The position numbers and the translations under genes are program-made. From positions 496,001 to 560,000 of the forward strand of contig NZ_LMAU01000003.1 of NCBI RefSeq assembly GCF_001441535.1: a DNA stretch of 64,000 nt, read 5' to 3'. The notes below the pieces were generated by a model. The model did no database searches, had not been told where the DNA came from, and saw nothing but the letters and a program-made list of their open reading frames with translations. Below, one piece after another: positions 19,232 to 28,497 of the stretch. Source of the DNA: Tsuneonella troitsensis. Its GTDB lineage: Bacteria; Pseudomonadota; Alphaproteobacteria; Sphingomonadales; Sphingomonadaceae. Positions within the stretch are counted from its first letter, which is position 1, and every line of letters begins with the position of its first letter.

Positions 19232-21019
19232 ATGCACGCCTATCGTACCCACAACTGCGGTGCCCTGACCAAGGGACAGGTTGGCGAAACCGTCCGTTTG
19301 TCGGGCTGGGTGCACAACAAGCGCGATCACGGCGGTGTCCTTTTCGTCGATCTGCGCGATCACTACGGGATCACCCAGGTCGTCGCCGACAGCGACAGCC
19401 CTGCGTTGCCGGTGCTGGAAAAGCTGAAGCTGGAATCGGTCGTCACCATAGACGGAACGGTCAAGGCGCGTGCCGAAGCCGCGGTGAACCCCAACCTGCC
19501 GACCGGAGAGATCGAGGTCTTCGCGCGCGAAGTCACCGTCCAGAGCCGCGCCGAGGATCTGCCGCTGATCGTCAATTCCGCGGAAGATTATCCCGAAGAG
19601 ACCCGCCTGAAGTACCGCTTCGTCGACCTACGGCGCGAGCGCGTGCACGCGAACATCATGCTGCGCTCGAACGTCATTGCATCGCTGCGCCGCCGGATGA
19701 TCGCGCAGGGCTTCACCGAGTTTCAGACCCCGATCCTGGGCGCGAGCAGTCCCGAGGGCGCGCGCGACTATCTCGTGCCAAGCCGGCTTCACCCGGGTCG
19801 TTTCTACGCGCTTCCGCAGGCGCCGCAGATGTTCAAGCAGTTGTTAATGGTGGCGGGCTTCGACCGCTACTTCCAGATCGCGCCGTGCTTCCGCGACGAG
19901 GACCTGCGCGCCGATCGTAGCCCGGAATTCTACCAGCTCGACTTCGAGATGAGCTTCGTGACGCAGGAAGACGTGTTCCAGGCGATCGAACCGGTGCTCG
20001 CCGGCGTGTTCGAGGAATTCTCGGGCGGGAAGTCGGTAACTCCGGCTGGCACGTTCCCGCGCATCCCCTACCGCGAGTCGATGCTCAAGTACGGCACCGA
20101 CAAGCCCGACCTGCGCAACCCGCTGATCATCGCCGACGTATCGAGCCACTTCACCCAGAGCGGCTTCGGCCTGTTCGAAAAGATCGTCGGCACCGGCGGT
20201 GTTGTTCGCGCAATTCCCGCGCCCGCGACCCACGAAAAGAGCCGCAAGTTCTTCGACGACATGAACGACTGGGCGCGCCGCGAAGGCTTTGCGGGTCTCG
20301 GCTACGTTACCCGCAAGGGCGGCGAGTTCGGCGGTCCGATCGCCAAGAACCACGGCACGGAGGGCATGGAAAGGCTCTATGCCGAGCTGGGCCTGGGCGA
20401 AAACGACGGCCTGTTCTTTGCCGCGGGCAAGGAAAAGGACGCGGTCAAGCTGGCCGGCGCCGCGCGCACTCGCGTGGGCGAGGAACTCGGCCTCATCCCC
20501 GACGATCGCTTCGATTTCTGCTGGATCGTCGACTTCCCGATGTTCGAGTACGACGAGGACGCCAAGAAGGTCGACTTCAGCCACAACCCCTTCTCGATGC
20601 CGCAGGGCGAGATGGACGCGCTGGAGAGCAAGGACCCGCTCGATATCCTTGCCTGGCAGTACGACATCGTCTGCAACGGCTACGAATTGAGCTCCGGCGC
20701 GATCCGGAACCACCGGCCGGACATCATGTACAAGGCGTTCGAGATAGCCGGCTACACCCGCGAGGACGTCGAGACCAACTTCGGCGGGATGCTCGAGGCG
20801 TTTAAGCTCGGCGCTCCGCCGCACGGGGGCTCGGCCCCGGGTATCGATCGCATCGTGATGCTGCTGGCCGACGAGCCGAACATCCGCGAGGTAATCGCCT
20901 TCCCGCTCAACCAGCGGGCGCAGGACCTCATGATGGGTGCGCCCAGCGAAGTGCCCGCCCGTGCGCTGCGCGACGTGCACGTGCGGCTGATGGAGCAACA
21001 GAAGCCTGCGGCGGGCTAA
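19232..21019 (+). CDS. aspS: Aspartyl-tRNA synthetase
   Basis: A 595-residue class II synthetase of the bacterial type. It has the anticodon-binding OB fold (1-105; [21 protein letters not shown]), then catalytic motif 2 ([18 protein letters not shown]), the bacterial insertion domain (about 280-420) and motif 3 ([13 protein letters not shown] near 530). Alphaproteobacterial AspRS often also charges tRNA-Asn in the transamidation route; the sequence alone does not settle that here. It begins at ATG 19232, divergent from rnd. Confidence 0.98.
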   Translation: MHAYRTHNCGALTKGQVGETVRLSGWVHNKRDHGGVLFVDLRDHYGITQVVADSDSPALPVLEKLKLESVVTIDGTVKARAEAAVNPNLPTGEIEVFAREVTVQSRAEDLPLIVNSAEDYPEETRLKYRFVDLRRERVHANIMLRSNVIASLRRRMIAQGFTEFQTPILGASSPEGARDYLVPSRLHPGRFYALPQAPQMFKQLLMVAGFDRYFQIAPCFRDEDLRADRSPEFYQLDFEMSFVTQEDVFQAIEPVLAGVFEEFSGGKSVTPAGTFPRIPYRESMLKYGTDKPDLRNPLIIADVSSHFTQSGFGLFEKIVGTGGVVRAIPAPATHEKSRKFFDDMNDWARREGFAGLGYVTRKGGEFGGPIAKNHGTEGMERLYAELGLGENDGLFFAAGKEKDAVKLAGAARTRVGEELGLIPDDRFDFCWIVDFPMFEYDEDAKKVDFSHNPFSMPQGEMDALESKDPLDILAWQYDIVCNGYELSSGAIRNHRPDIMYKAFEIAGYTREDVETNFGGMLEAFKLGAPPHGGSAPGIDRIVMLLADEPNIREVIAFPLNQRAQDLMMGAPSEVPARALRDVHVRLMEQQKPAAG

Positions 21020-21103
21020 TCCCGCGCCGGGCACTTGCCAGCCCCATCGCCGTTCATTAGGGCGACAGGCAACTTTAATCCCCCAATCCAAGAGGGCACA
21101 CTC

Positions 21104-21340
21104 ATGAGCGATACCGCCGACCGCGTGCAGAAGATCGTTGTCGAACACCTTGGCGTCGAAGCCGACAAGGTCACCCAGGAAGCCAGCTTCATCGACGATC
21201 TGGGCGCGGACAGCCTCGACATCGTCGAACTGGTGATGGCGTTCGAAGAAGAATTCGGTGTCGAAATTCCCGACGATGCGGCCGAAAAGATCGCCACCGT
21301 CGGCGACGCCACCAAGTACATCGAAGAGCACAAGGGCTGA
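21104..21340 (+). CDS. acpP: Acyl carrier protein
   Basis: A 78-residue acidic four-helix protein that carries acyl chains during fatty acid synthesis. The phosphopantetheine attachment motif is [17 protein letters not shown], with the serine at S37. The start at ATG 21104 follows AGAGGG. It lies directly upstream of fabF, its main condensing-enzyme partner, with a long hairpin between them. Confidence 0.98.
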   Translation: MSDTADRVQKIVVEHLGVEADKVTQEASFIDDLGADSLDIVELVMAFEEEFGVEIPDDAAEKIATVGDATKYIEEHKG

Positions 21341-21387
21341 TCGCCCATCCCGCCGCGCTCGCTTGACGGCTAGTCGGCGGGGCTACG

Positions 21388-21420
21388 ACAGGCTCGACCC
21401 TTTGCGGGGTTCGAGCCTGT
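21388..21420 (+). terminator. Long hairpin between acpP and fabF
   Basis: ACAGGCTCGA (21388-21397) and TCGAGCCTGT (21411-21420) are perfect complements, and CCC/GGG inside add to the stem. Only TGCATTT follows, not a clean T-run, so this could be a weak terminator, an attenuator or an mRNA processing/stability element that lets acpP be expressed far above fabF. Confidence 0.5.
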
Positions 21421-21439
21421 TGCATTTACGGAGAGCAGA

Positions 21440-22699
21440 ATGCGCCGAGTGGTCGTAACCGGACTGGGACTTGTCACCCCGCTAGGGGCGGACGTTGAAA
21501 CCGTGTGGTCCAACCTTATCGCGGGAAAAAGCGGGATCGGTCCGATCACCCGCTTCGACGTCAGCGACCAGAAGGCGAAGATCGCGGGCGAGGTGAAGCC
21601 CAAGGACCACGAGTGGGGCTTCGATCCCGACAAGCGCGTAGACTTCAAGGTCCAGCGCCAGGTCGATCCATTTATCGTCTACGCGATCGATGCCGCTGGC
21701 CAGGCGATCGAGGATGCCGGCCTCGAACATATGTCCGACGAGATGAAGGAACGCGCGGGCGTTTCGATCGGATCGGGCATCGGCGGTTTGCCGGGCATCG
21801 AAAGCGAATCGCTCGTTCTGGCCGAGAAAGGTCCCGGCCGCGTTTCGCCGCACTTCGTGCACGGGCGGCTGATCAACCTGACCAGCGGACAAGTCTCCAT
21901 CAAGTATGGTCTGATGGGTCCGAACCACTCGGTCGTCACCGCCTGCAGCACCGGCGCGCACTCGATCGGCGACGCGGCGCGCATGATCAAGGACGATGAC
22001 GCGGACATAATGCTTGCGGGCGGCGCGGAGAGCACGATCAACCCGATCGGGATCGCCGGCTTTGCGCAGGCCAAGGCGCTCAACATGAGCATGAACGACG
22101 ATCCTACGCGGGCGAGCCGACCCTACGACAAGGGCCGCGACGGCTTCGTGATGGGCGAAGGCGCGGGCGTGATGGTGCTCGAGGAGTACGAGCACGCCAA
22201 GGCACGCGGCGCGAAGATCTATGCTGAGGTCGTCGGGTATGGCCTGTCGGGCGATGCCTATCATGTCACCGCGCCGCATCCCGAAGGGAAGGGGGCCGAA
22301 CTCGCGATGAAGATGGCGCTCCGCAAGGCCCATTTGGGGCCCGGCGACATCGATTACGTCAACGCACATGGCACCAGCACGATGGCCGACACGATCGAGC
22401 TGGCCGCGGTGAAGCGCGTGCTGGGCGACGATCTATCGGGCGCTTCGATGAGCAGCACGAAAAGCGCGATCGGCCATCTGCTCGGCGGGGCAGGGGCCGT
22501 GGAAGCGATCTTCTGCGTGCTGGCGATCCGTGACCAGGTGGTTCCGCCGACGCTCAATCTCGACGATCCCGACGAAGGCACCGAGGGCGTGGACCTCGTT
22601 CCTCACCACGCGAAAAAGCGCAAGGTAAAGGCCGCGCTCTCGAATAGTTTCGGCTTCGGCGGCACCAATGCGAGCGTGATCTTCAAGAAGGTCGATTGA
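21440..22699 (+). CDS. fabF: 3-oxoacyl-ACP synthase II
   Basis: A 419-residue elongating condensing enzyme of fatty acid synthesis. The nucleophile is in VVTACSTGAHSIGDA (C169), the two catalytic histidines in VNAHGTST and IGHLLGGAGA, and the C-terminal glycine loop in NSFGFGGTNAS. The length is standard. GGAGAG precedes the ATG. mltG begins one base after its stop, so the two are probably co-transcribed. Confidence 0.98.
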   Translation: MRRVVVTGLGLVTPLGADVETVWSNLIAGKSGIGPITRFDVSDQKAKIAGEVKPKDHEWGFDPDKRVDFKVQRQVDPFIVYAIDAAGQAIEDAGLEHMSDEMKERAGVSIGSGIGGLPGIESESLVLAEKGPGRVSPHFVHGRLINLTSGQVSIKYGLMGPNHSVVTACSTGAHSIGDAARMIKDDDADIMLAGGAESTINPIGIAGFAQAKALNMSMNDDPTRASRPYDKGRDGFVMGEGAGVMVLEEYEHAKARGAKIYAEVVGYGLSGDAYHVTAPHPEGKGAELAMKMALRKAHLGPGDIDYVNAHGTSTMADTIELAAVKRVLGDDLSGASMSSTKSAIGHLLGGAGAVEAIFCVLAIRDQVVPPTLNLDDPDEGTEGVDLVPHHAKKRKVKAALSNSFGFGGTNASVIFKKVD

Positions 22700-22700
22700 C

Positions 22701-23663
22701 GTGAAGCGTCTGATACTTGCGCTTGCGCTGATCGGCCTGCTGATCGGCGGCTGGTTCGCATGGGGGTGGTACGGCGCCGCGAACATCGACGAGGAAACTG
22801 CGTTTACGGTACCTGACGGCGCTACTCTGACGAGCGTCGCGCGGTCGCTCGAAGAACAGGGCCTGATCGCTTCGTCGGACGCGTTTCTCTTGCGCGCCAA
22901 GATACTCGGCAGCGGCGACCCCGTGCAGCGGGGCGAGTTCGCGCTGCCCGCCGGGGCAAGTCCCGCCACGATCCTCGACACGCTTCAGCACGGCCAGGTC
23001 ATCCGGCGCTTCGTGACCATTCCCGAAGGTCTGCCGTCGATCATGGTCTATGAGCGGCTTATGGCGGAGCCACTGCTCACCGGCCCGATCCCGATTCCGG
23101 AAGAAGGCTCCGTGCTTCCGGACACTTACGACTTCGAACGCGGCGAAGCGCGCACCGCGGTCCTCGCACGCATGCAGGCTGCGATGCGAAACTACCTCGC
23201 AGAGGCTTGGTCGAAGCGCGTGCCCGGCATCGCGGTGTCGAGCCCCGAAGAAGCCATCACGCTCGCCTCGATCGTCGAGAAGGAGACCGGCGTCGCCCGC
23301 GAGCGCCGCATGGTCGCGGGTCTCTACTCGAACAGGGTCAAGCAGGGCATGCCGCTGCAGGCCGATCCGACGATCATCTATCCGATCACCAAGGGCAAGC
23401 CGCTCGGCCGGCGTATCCGCCAGAGCGAGATCGCCGCGGTCAACGGATACAACACCTACACTATGAGCGGGCTGCCCAATGGCCCGATCACCAATCCAGG
23501 CCGCGAAAGCATCGCTGCGGTGCTGAACCCGGCCAAGACCGATGCGCTGTTCATGGTCGCCGACGGGACGGGCGGGCACGAGTTCGCGGTGACCCTTGCA
23601 GAGCATAATGAAAACGTCCGTAAGTGGTTCGCCATCCGGCGGGCTCGGGGAGAACTCGACTGA
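22701..23663 (+). CDS. mltG: Endolytic murein transglycosylase MltG
   Basis: A 320-residue inner-membrane enzyme that cuts nascent glycan strands and sets their length. It has one N-terminal helix (residues 4-22), a LysM-like subdomain (YRV-like FTVPDGATLTSVARSLEEQGLI) and the YceG catalytic domain with ASIVEKETG, where the Glu before Lys is the catalytic acid. The motif GLPNGPITNPG is conserved. The GTG start 22701 sits one base after fabF. Confidence 0.95.
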   Translation: MKRLILALALIGLLIGGWFAWGWYGAANIDEETAFTVPDGATLTSVARSLEEQGLIASSDAFLLRAKILGSGDPVQRGEFALPAGASPATILDTLQHGQVIRRFVTIPEGLPSIMVYERLMAEPLLTGPIPIPEEGSVLPDTYDFERGEARTAVLARMQAAMRNYLAEAWSKRVPGIAVSSPEEAITLASIVEKETGVARERRMVAGLYSNRVKQGMPLQADPTIIYPITKGKPLGRRIRQSEIAAVNGYNTYTMSGLPNGPITNPGRESIAAVLNPAKTDALFMVADGTGGHEFAVTLAEHNENVRKWFAIRRARGELD

Positions 23664-24175
23664 GTTCGGTAGACCCGGCGCCGTTGATCGTAACCGCCGA
23701 ACTGCCCGAGGCGCTCCAGTCCCGTGCGGACCAGTTGCGGCAGGCGCATTTCCCGCCAGAGCGTAATTTCCTGAAGGCGCACGTAACCCTGTTCCATGCT
23801 CTGCCCTCGTTCGCCGAGGGCGAGGTGCGCGATGCCCTGGCGCAGGAGGCCCGGGCACGTCCGGTAGCGGCGCGACTTGTAGATGTGATGAACCTGGGGC
23901 GCGGCACCGCGTTGCGGATTACTTCGCCCGAGATGCTTTCAATTCGGGAGCGGCTGGCAGATCGCTTTCACGGGCTTTTGACCCCGCAGGACCAGCAGAC
24001 GCCCCGGCTCCATGTCACGATCCAGAACAAGGTCTCAGCGTCCGAGGCGCGGGCGCTTCAGCAGACGCTTGCGCCGCGGATCGCGGCAACCGACTTCGCC
24101 TTCCGCGGGTTCGAACTGCACAGATATCGCGGCGGTCCCTGGGAGTTCGTTCAGCGATGGCGATTTCGCGGATGA
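23624..24175 (+). CDS. 2'-5' RNA ligase / 2H phosphoesterase family protein
   Basis: Up to 183 residues with the two H-x-T motifs of the 2H phosphoesterase superfamily: HVTLFHALP and HVTIQNKV. This fold includes tRNA 2'-5' ligase-like and cyclic phosphodiesterase enzymes; the substrate here is unknown. The start is uncertain. GTG 23624 overlaps mltG by 40 bases, CTG 23660 overlaps its stop, and TTG 23684 begins just before the first beta strand (IVTAELPE). The gene lies just upstream of the tRNA-Met. Confidence 0.85.
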   Translation: MVRHPAGSGRTRLSSVDPAPLIVTAELPEALQSRADQLRQAHFPPERNFLKAHVTLFHALPSFAEGEVRDALAQEARARPVAARLVDVMNLGRGTALRITSPEMLSIRERLADRFHGLLTPQDQQTPRLHVTIQNKVSASEARALQQTLAPRIAATDFAFRGFELHRYRGGPWEFVQRWRFRG

Positions 24176-24287
24176 GCGTCCACGATTTGCGGCAACGGCT
24201 TGCTGCGAATTGGCAGGTTGACCGGGCCATTTCCCGGCCCTAAATGCGCCGCCTGCCCAGCGCCCGACGCGCCGGGCCTGCCCTTGG

Positions 24288-24364
24288 GGCGGAGTAGCTC
24301 AGCCGGTTAGAGCAGCGGAATCATAATCCGCGTGTCGGGGGTTCGAGTCCCTCCTCCGCTACCA
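24288..24364 (+). tRNA. tRNA-Met (anticodon CAT)
   Basis: A 77-base cloverleaf with encoded CCA. The acceptor 5' GGCGGAG pairs with CTCCGCT (first pair G-U). The D stem is GCTC/GAGC, and the anticodon stem GCGGA/TCCGC encloses loop ATCATAA with anticodon CAT. The T arm GGGGG-TTCGAGT-CCCTC is regular. An elongator Met is most likely; the CAT anticodon alone does not exclude a lysidine-modified Ile tRNA. Its 3' 48 bases are the island's integration target. Confidence 0.93.
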
Positions 24365-24369
24365 ATCTT
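24317..24369 (+). repeat. attL: 3' end of tRNA-Met plus flank (53-bp direct repeat)
   Basis: The 53 bases from the anticodon stem to five bases past CCA are identical to 44612-44664. The match stops at once on both sides (CGC|GG versus TT|GG; CTT|A versus CTT|C). The tRNA is kept intact at this end. Confidence 0.93.
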
Positions 24370-24539
24370 ATCTGCTCACTTGCGGATCTGCGATCGATCC
24401 CTCTCTTCGTCTTTTGCGAAGCCATCCTGAGGTCGCCGTCGACGCTATGGGGGGCGACAGTATTCAATCCTACCTCTAGTAGGCTCGCACAACCTGTCCG
24501 GCTAATTGGCGGGGCGCGCAGCCGAGGAAGAGCAGACTC

Positions 24540-26345
24540 GTGGATCCGAACAAGCACGTAGAGGACTATCTTACTTACTACGTGGGTATGCGACAGGAGC
24601 CTCGCTACGCTGTGCTTTTGAATGGTGCTTGGGGCACCGGGAAGACTTTCTTCGTTCAGAACTTGATGAGCAGGTTGGCCCGGCCTAACGGCACCGTCTA
24701 CGTCAGCTTGTATGGGTTGAAGTCGACAGAGGAAATTGATCAGGCTGTCCTCCGGGCGGTCTACCCCATTGTGGGAACCAAGATCGCACAGCTTGGGGGG
24801 CATCTCGTCAGGGCAGCTCTGAAGTTCGGCGGCGTCGATACTGACGTTGGGTTGACCGACGTTCTCCCCACTGACGTGGATAAAGTCTTCATTTTCGATG
24901 ATCTGGAAAGGGCTCAACTCGAACCAAACCAGACTCTCGGCTACATCAACGAATTTGTTGAGCAAATGGGCCGAAAGGTGTTGATCATCGCCAACGAGGC
25001 CGAAATCACTGCTGAGAATTACCGATTCATCCGAGAGAAGGTCATCGGCAAGACTTTGCTGGTAAAGCCTGCTCTTAATCTGGCCCTAACATCATTCGTC
25101 GGGGAGGTCTCTGACGCGGAGTTAAGAGACCTCGTGCTTGCCAACTCCTCTTTGATCGAAGCGATTTTCATTCAGTCCGGGACCAACAATCTTCGGATCC
25201 TTCAGCAGACGCTGTGGGATTTCGAAAGAGCAGGTGCATCGCTGACCGCAGAAATGAGGGAGTGTGAGGAAGGCGTTAGGGCCCTTGTCGGACTTTTCTT
25301 CGCCCTGTCGTTCGAGGTGAAGTCCGGCAGACTCGCGGCCGATGTGTTGTCGAAGCGATCAGCAATTGTTGGACCAAGTGGATGGATCCGCTCCGCGCCG
25401 GAGGATCACCCCATACGCAGAGCCATCGAACGATATCCTGAAGTGAACCTTGGCGACCAAATACTCTCCGATGAGGTCTTGGAGAACATCTTGGTCAACG
25501 GCTCGATCGACGTCGAGCAGATTAGATCCACGATCTCACGGAGCACCTATTACGTCACCAGCTCCGAGGAGCCGGCATGGCGCACGGTTTGGTATGGATG
25601 GGAGCGCTCAGAAGCCGAGTTTGAAGGGGCGCTCAAGACCTTTGAGCAGCAGGTCCAGGAACGAGCCATTACTGAGCCCGGTGAAATAGTTCACATGTTC
25701 GGTCTGCGGCTGTGGCTGAGCGAGATTGGAGAGCTTTCCGCTGCGCTCGCGGAGGTAACAGCTGAAGGCAAGACCTACGTGGACGATCTTTATAAGGCTC
25801 GGAATCTTGAGCCGCTGCCCGCAGGCGCCGATGATGATCTTAGATATGGCGGATGGGGCGGTCTGCAAATTCGCTCGCTCGAGCTCCAAGAGATGAAGGA
25901 GTTGTGGGCATACTTTCGAGAGAAGCGCGCCGCGGCCGCTGAGGAGGAACTTCCTTCGTTGGCTCAGAAGCTTCTGGCGGAGCTGGTGAAGGATCCTGAT
26001 CTCTTCGAAAGACGAATATCACCCGAGGGCGGAGATGACAGCACGCTGGCGAGAGTGCCGGTGATGACTGCAATGCCGGTGAATGAGCTGGTGGCAGCAA
26101 TGCTTCAGTTGCATCCGGCAAAGCAATGGCGCGTGTTCGCCGGATTGCGTGCCAGATATGAGCACGGCGCTATTGATCGCCGTTTCCCGGAAGAGCGTGC
26201 TTGGATGAAACAGTTTGCGGCCCACCTGCGATCGGCTGTGCTTGATCAGAGGCCACTCACTCGCGATCGACTCACCCGCCAATTGAACGCACTCGTTGAG
26301 CTGATTGGGTCCGACCCAGGTGCTGATCCATTTGCGATTACTTGA
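24540..26345 (+). CDS. KAP-like P-loop NTPase
   Basis: A 601-residue protein with a clear Walker A, LLNGAWGTGKTFF (about 26-38), and Walker B, VFIFDDLERA (116-125). The spacing and the W before GTGKT resemble KAP-family P-loop NTPases. No membrane helices are obvious, unlike classical KAP proteins. After about residue 220 the sequence is helical and acidic with no domain I can name. KAP-type NTPases recur in defence islands, and this is the first gene inside the island, 170 bases past attL. The start is GTG 24540. The role is unknown. Confidence 0.8.
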   Translation: MDPNKHVEDYLTYYVGMRQEPRYAVLLNGAWGTGKTFFVQNLMSRLARPNGTVYVSLYGLKSTEEIDQAVLRAVYPIVGTKIAQLGGHLVRAALKFGGVDTDVGLTDVLPTDVDKVFIFDDLERAQLEPNQTLGYINEFVEQMGRKVLIIANEAEITAENYRFIREKVIGKTLLVKPALNLALTSFVGEVSDAELRDLVLANSSLIEAIFIQSGTNNLRILQQTLWDFERAGASLTAEMRECEEGVRALVGLFFALSFEVKSGRLAADVLSKRSAIVGPSGWIRSAPEDHPIRRAIERYPEVNLGDQILSDEVLENILVNGSIDVEQIRSTISRSTYYVTSSEEPAWRTVWYGWERSEAEFEGALKTFEQQVQERAITEPGEIVHMFGLRLWLSEIGELSAALAEVTAEGKTYVDDLYKARNLEPLPAGADDDLRYGGWGGLQIRSLELQEMKELWAYFREKRAAAAEEELPSLAQKLLAELVKDPDLFERRISPEGGDDSTLARVPVMTAMPVNELVAAMLQLHPAKQWRVFAGLRARYEHGAIDRRFPEERAWMKQFAAHLRSAVLDQRPLTRDRLTRQLNALVELIGSDPGADPFAIT

Positions 26346-26375
26346 GCTGCTGTCTTGGTTTGTTACTGGCACCTG

Positions 26376-27197
26376 TCATTGTGTTGCAGCCACGGTCAAA
26401 AAATCAACATCATCGGCACTCTGCACAACATGCATTTTCCGGTGGCAGTTGGGACACAGCGCGACAGTGTTTTCGATCGTGTCGGCTCCGCCCTTCGATA
26501 GCCACTCAATATGATGAACCTCAAGGTAGGGCTCGCCGGGTCTCTTCATGAACGGAGCGGGTCTCTTGCAAAGATCGCAGCTCCCGCCTGCCCGTCGCAA
26601 CGCATACTCAGCAACCCATGGGTTACGCTGGTATTGCTGCGTAGTTGCTGTCCTAGTGCCCACCTTGGCGGTGCCGCTTTGAATTGCCCTAGCTCTCAGT
26701 GCGCTATCGTTCAGCGCACGAGCTTGCTTCGCCTGAGCCTCCGCTTCAGCTCTAAGAGCTTCGACCGAGATCGGCACCGCGTTCTCTACTTTCGGAGCAA
26801 CAGGAAAGATCCAGACCTTGCGGCTGACGCCATCCTCACCTTTCTGAGTGTCTTGGTAAGGCGCGGACGCAAGCTTAACCTCACCGAAGTATGAATAGAC
26901 ACTTGGCTTGTGCACTTCGAAGAGGTGAACAGCCACGCCATTCGTGGGGCTCTCGGCAAGCGTCTTGTTTTGCATGAAGGAGAGTGATTGATCTCCTGAC
27001 TTCCCCATTCCGGTATAATGGAGAACGTCGCCCACCCAGCGATCGATGTAGAGGCCCTTGAATGGATCGCTGACGATCACGAGCGTATTCGTCTCAAGCG
27101 AGCGGCGCATTCCGCCCATGTTGCCAACCCTGAAAGTCGCTGCAAGGTCTCCGTTGGTAAGCTCATCACCTGGTATCAGGTCGTCAATTTGCGGCAT
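26376..27197 (-). CDS. SRA-like HNH endonuclease (modified-base restriction)
   Basis: A 273-residue protein in two parts. Residues 8-135 resemble SRA (modified-cytosine reading) domains: GMRRS, then VLHYTGMGKSGDQSL and QNKTLAES with GVAVHLFE. Residues 200-258 form a zinc HNH nuclease: C207-x2-C210, EVHHIEWLSKGG (H228, H229), N243, and CPNCH (C248, C251, H252). SRA-HNH proteins are known type IV enzymes cutting 5-methyl- or hydroxymethyl-cytosine DNA; specificity here is inferred. It is the last gene of a four-gene reverse operon, overlapping the Nudix gene by 14 nt. Confidence 0.85.
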   Translation of the reverse strand: MPQIDDLIPGDELTNGDLAATFRVGNMGGMRRSLETNTLVIVSDPFKGLYIDRWVGDVLHYTGMGKSGDQSLSFMQNKTLAESPTNGVAVHLFEVHKPSVYSYFGEVKLASAPYQDTQKGEDGVSRKVWIFPVAPKVENAVPISVEALRAEAEAQAKQARALNDSALRARAIQSGTAKVGTRTATTQQYQRNPWVAEYALRRAGGSCDLCKRPAPFMKRPGEPYLEVHHIEWLSKGGADTIENTVALCPNCHRKMHVVQSADDVDFLTVAATQ

Positions 27198-27618
27198 GAC
27201 GCTTCATGAGCTCCTTCGCTATCGGGATATCCGCTGGTGCCAAATTGAGGCTCAGGAGCTCTCCTGGCGCAATCCAGGCATGCTCGTCGTGCACAGTCAG
27301 CGCGAGGCAATGGCTGTGCAGCGCGACCTCAATCGCGATCAATGAAATCGCACCGCCAGGATAGATGTAGTCGGAGGTCATGAACACCTCACCAGCCGTT
27401 GAGCACACGCCGAGTTCCTCTCGCAGCTCACGGACGATGCAACTCTGAACGTCTTCACCTGGTTCGAGCTTACCGCCGGGAAACTCCCACATGCCAGCGA
27501 GAGCCTGGTCTCCTGCCCGCTTCGTCACAAGCACCTTACCGCCGCTAATCGCTATGGCCGCTGCCACTTGCTTCATGGTGCGTCGATCACCGTGCGTCGT
27601 GGAATGCAGATCGTTCAT
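27184..27618 (-). CDS. MutT-like Nudix hydrolase
   Basis: A 144-residue Nudix protein. The Nudix box is complete: G-KLEPG-E-DVQSCIV-REL-REELG, with MWEFPGGK before it as in 8-oxo-dGTPases. It would hydrolyse a nucleoside diphosphate-X substrate, probably an oxidised or modified dNTP. ATG 27618 overlaps the stop of the gene upstream (ATGA), favouring translational coupling over the internal ATG at 27576. It overlaps the SRA-HNH gene downstream, which suggests the two act together or are simply packed. Confidence 0.92.
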   Translation of the reverse strand: MNDLHSTTHGDRRTMKQVAAAIAISGGKVLVTKRAGDQALAGMWEFPGGKLEPGEDVQSCIVRELREELGVCSTAGEVFMTSDYIYPGGAISLIAIEVALHSHCLALTVHDEHAWIAPGELLSLNLAPADIPIAKELMKRHAAN

Positions 27619-27992
27619 TTACAACCAATCCCGTCGTTATCCCGGTCGAGGTGTGAGCCATAACCCGGATCACCCCGGCGCACAGGCGCAGCACCAGCCT
27701 CGCGCGCCGCGGCACAGTTGGGATAGTAGGTTGGACCCCCAAGGAGCTGCTGGGGTCTTTGCACAGGAACCGACGCTCCCGATCCGCCATGACAGTGTCT
27801 TCCGCCATTTTTGCGATCATTATGGCAGCCATCAGCGGCGAGACCACCGGGGTGCGCTCTGACCGCAGTGCTAGACACAAGCTGCCATGCGGAAAGCAAT
27901 AACCCCTCAACCATCAACAGACAAAGTGCCCACGCTTCGATCCAAAGCCAAGAGTTACGCGCTCTTTTGGCTTGTGGGTTCCGCTTTAGCAT
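27615..27992 (-). CDS. Excalibur calcium-binding domain protein
   Basis: A 125-residue protein with one hydrophobic N-terminal segment (about 15-38, anchor or signal). A His/Cys-rich motif GLAADGCHNDRKNGGRHCHGG follows, and a C-terminal Excalibur domain ends the protein (YYPNCAAAREAGAAPVRRGDPGYGSHLDRDNDGIGCK), with the DxDxDGIGC calcium loop. Such domains sit in the periplasm or outside and often accompany secreted SNase-like nucleases. It overlaps the SNase-like gene by 7 nt and the Nudix gene by 4 nt. Confidence 0.88.
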   Translation of the reverse strand: MLKRNPQAKRARNSWLWIEAWALCLLMVEGLLLSAWQLVSSTAVRAHPGGLAADGCHNDRKNGGRHCHGGSGASVPVQRPQQLLGGPTYYPNCAAAREAGAAPVRRGDPGYGSHLDRDNDGIGCK

Positions 27993-28414
27993 TCATGCCC
28001 CTCCCAATATTTCGCCCACTTTGCGCCCCAGCCGCCAGCGACCATCGCACAGGACAAATCGCCGCCCCGCGGGGAAAAACACCAAGCCGCCGTGCGGTTG
28101 CCACCAGCGGAGGCTTTCGAGAGGCATGTCATGGCTGGACCTCGGACAAGGATGTGACCATGAGGACCGACGCCGGTAGGCTCTCCTACAAGGCGCACAA
28201 GCGCGTCACGAGCTTCTACAGCGGTCGTAGAGGGGCAAGGGTGATCTGTCATACAAGAACCGTCCATTTCGCGTGCAGCGACACCGGCGAGTCGAATGCG
28301 CGGACCTTCAGCGCACCAAATCGGGCCGTCACCATCCCAAACTGCGATCGGGGTGCAGCTGAACGACACACCAGCAGGCAAGTTAGCCAGCAATAGAATG
28401 ATGAGCGACAGCAT
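27986..28414 (-). CDS. Exported SNase-like (thermonuclease family) protein
   Basis: A 142-residue protein with a signal peptide (MLSLIILLLANLPAGVSF) and an SNase-like core: TPIAVWDGDGPIWCAEGP, RIRLAGVAAREMDG and GGNRTAAWC. Together these correspond to the calcium-binding Asp, the Arg/Glu pair and the second Arg of thermonucleases. It is rich in cysteine (eight), fitting a disulfide-bonded periplasmic form, and the core is compact, so activity is not certain. It is the first gene of the reverse operon that continues with Excalibur, Nudix and SRA-HNH genes. Confidence 0.78.
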   Translation of the reverse strand: MLSLIILLLANLPAGVSFSCTPIAVWDGDGPIWCAEGPRIRLAGVAAREMDGSCMTDHPCPSTTAVEARDALVRLVGEPTGVGPHGHILVRGPAMTCLSKASAGGNRTAAWCFSPRGGDLSCAMVAGGWGAKWAKYWEGHEC

Positions 28415-28497
28415 ACGGCCTTCTTCTCAGTGCGAACGGAATTGTAACCAAGTATCTTTCATTCCATGCATCTGTGAGCAATTAAAGGACGTAACAG

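Noticed and set aside
19844-21331. 495-codon reverse reading across aspS and acpP
   Set aside because: Spans two certain genes on the opposite strand; composition is typical of antisense frames.
24321-24965. Reverse-strand reading ending in ...VAEEGLEPPTRGL
   Set aside because: The ending is the antisense translation of the tRNA-Met 3' end, a well-known annotation artefact, and the rest overlaps the NTPase gene.
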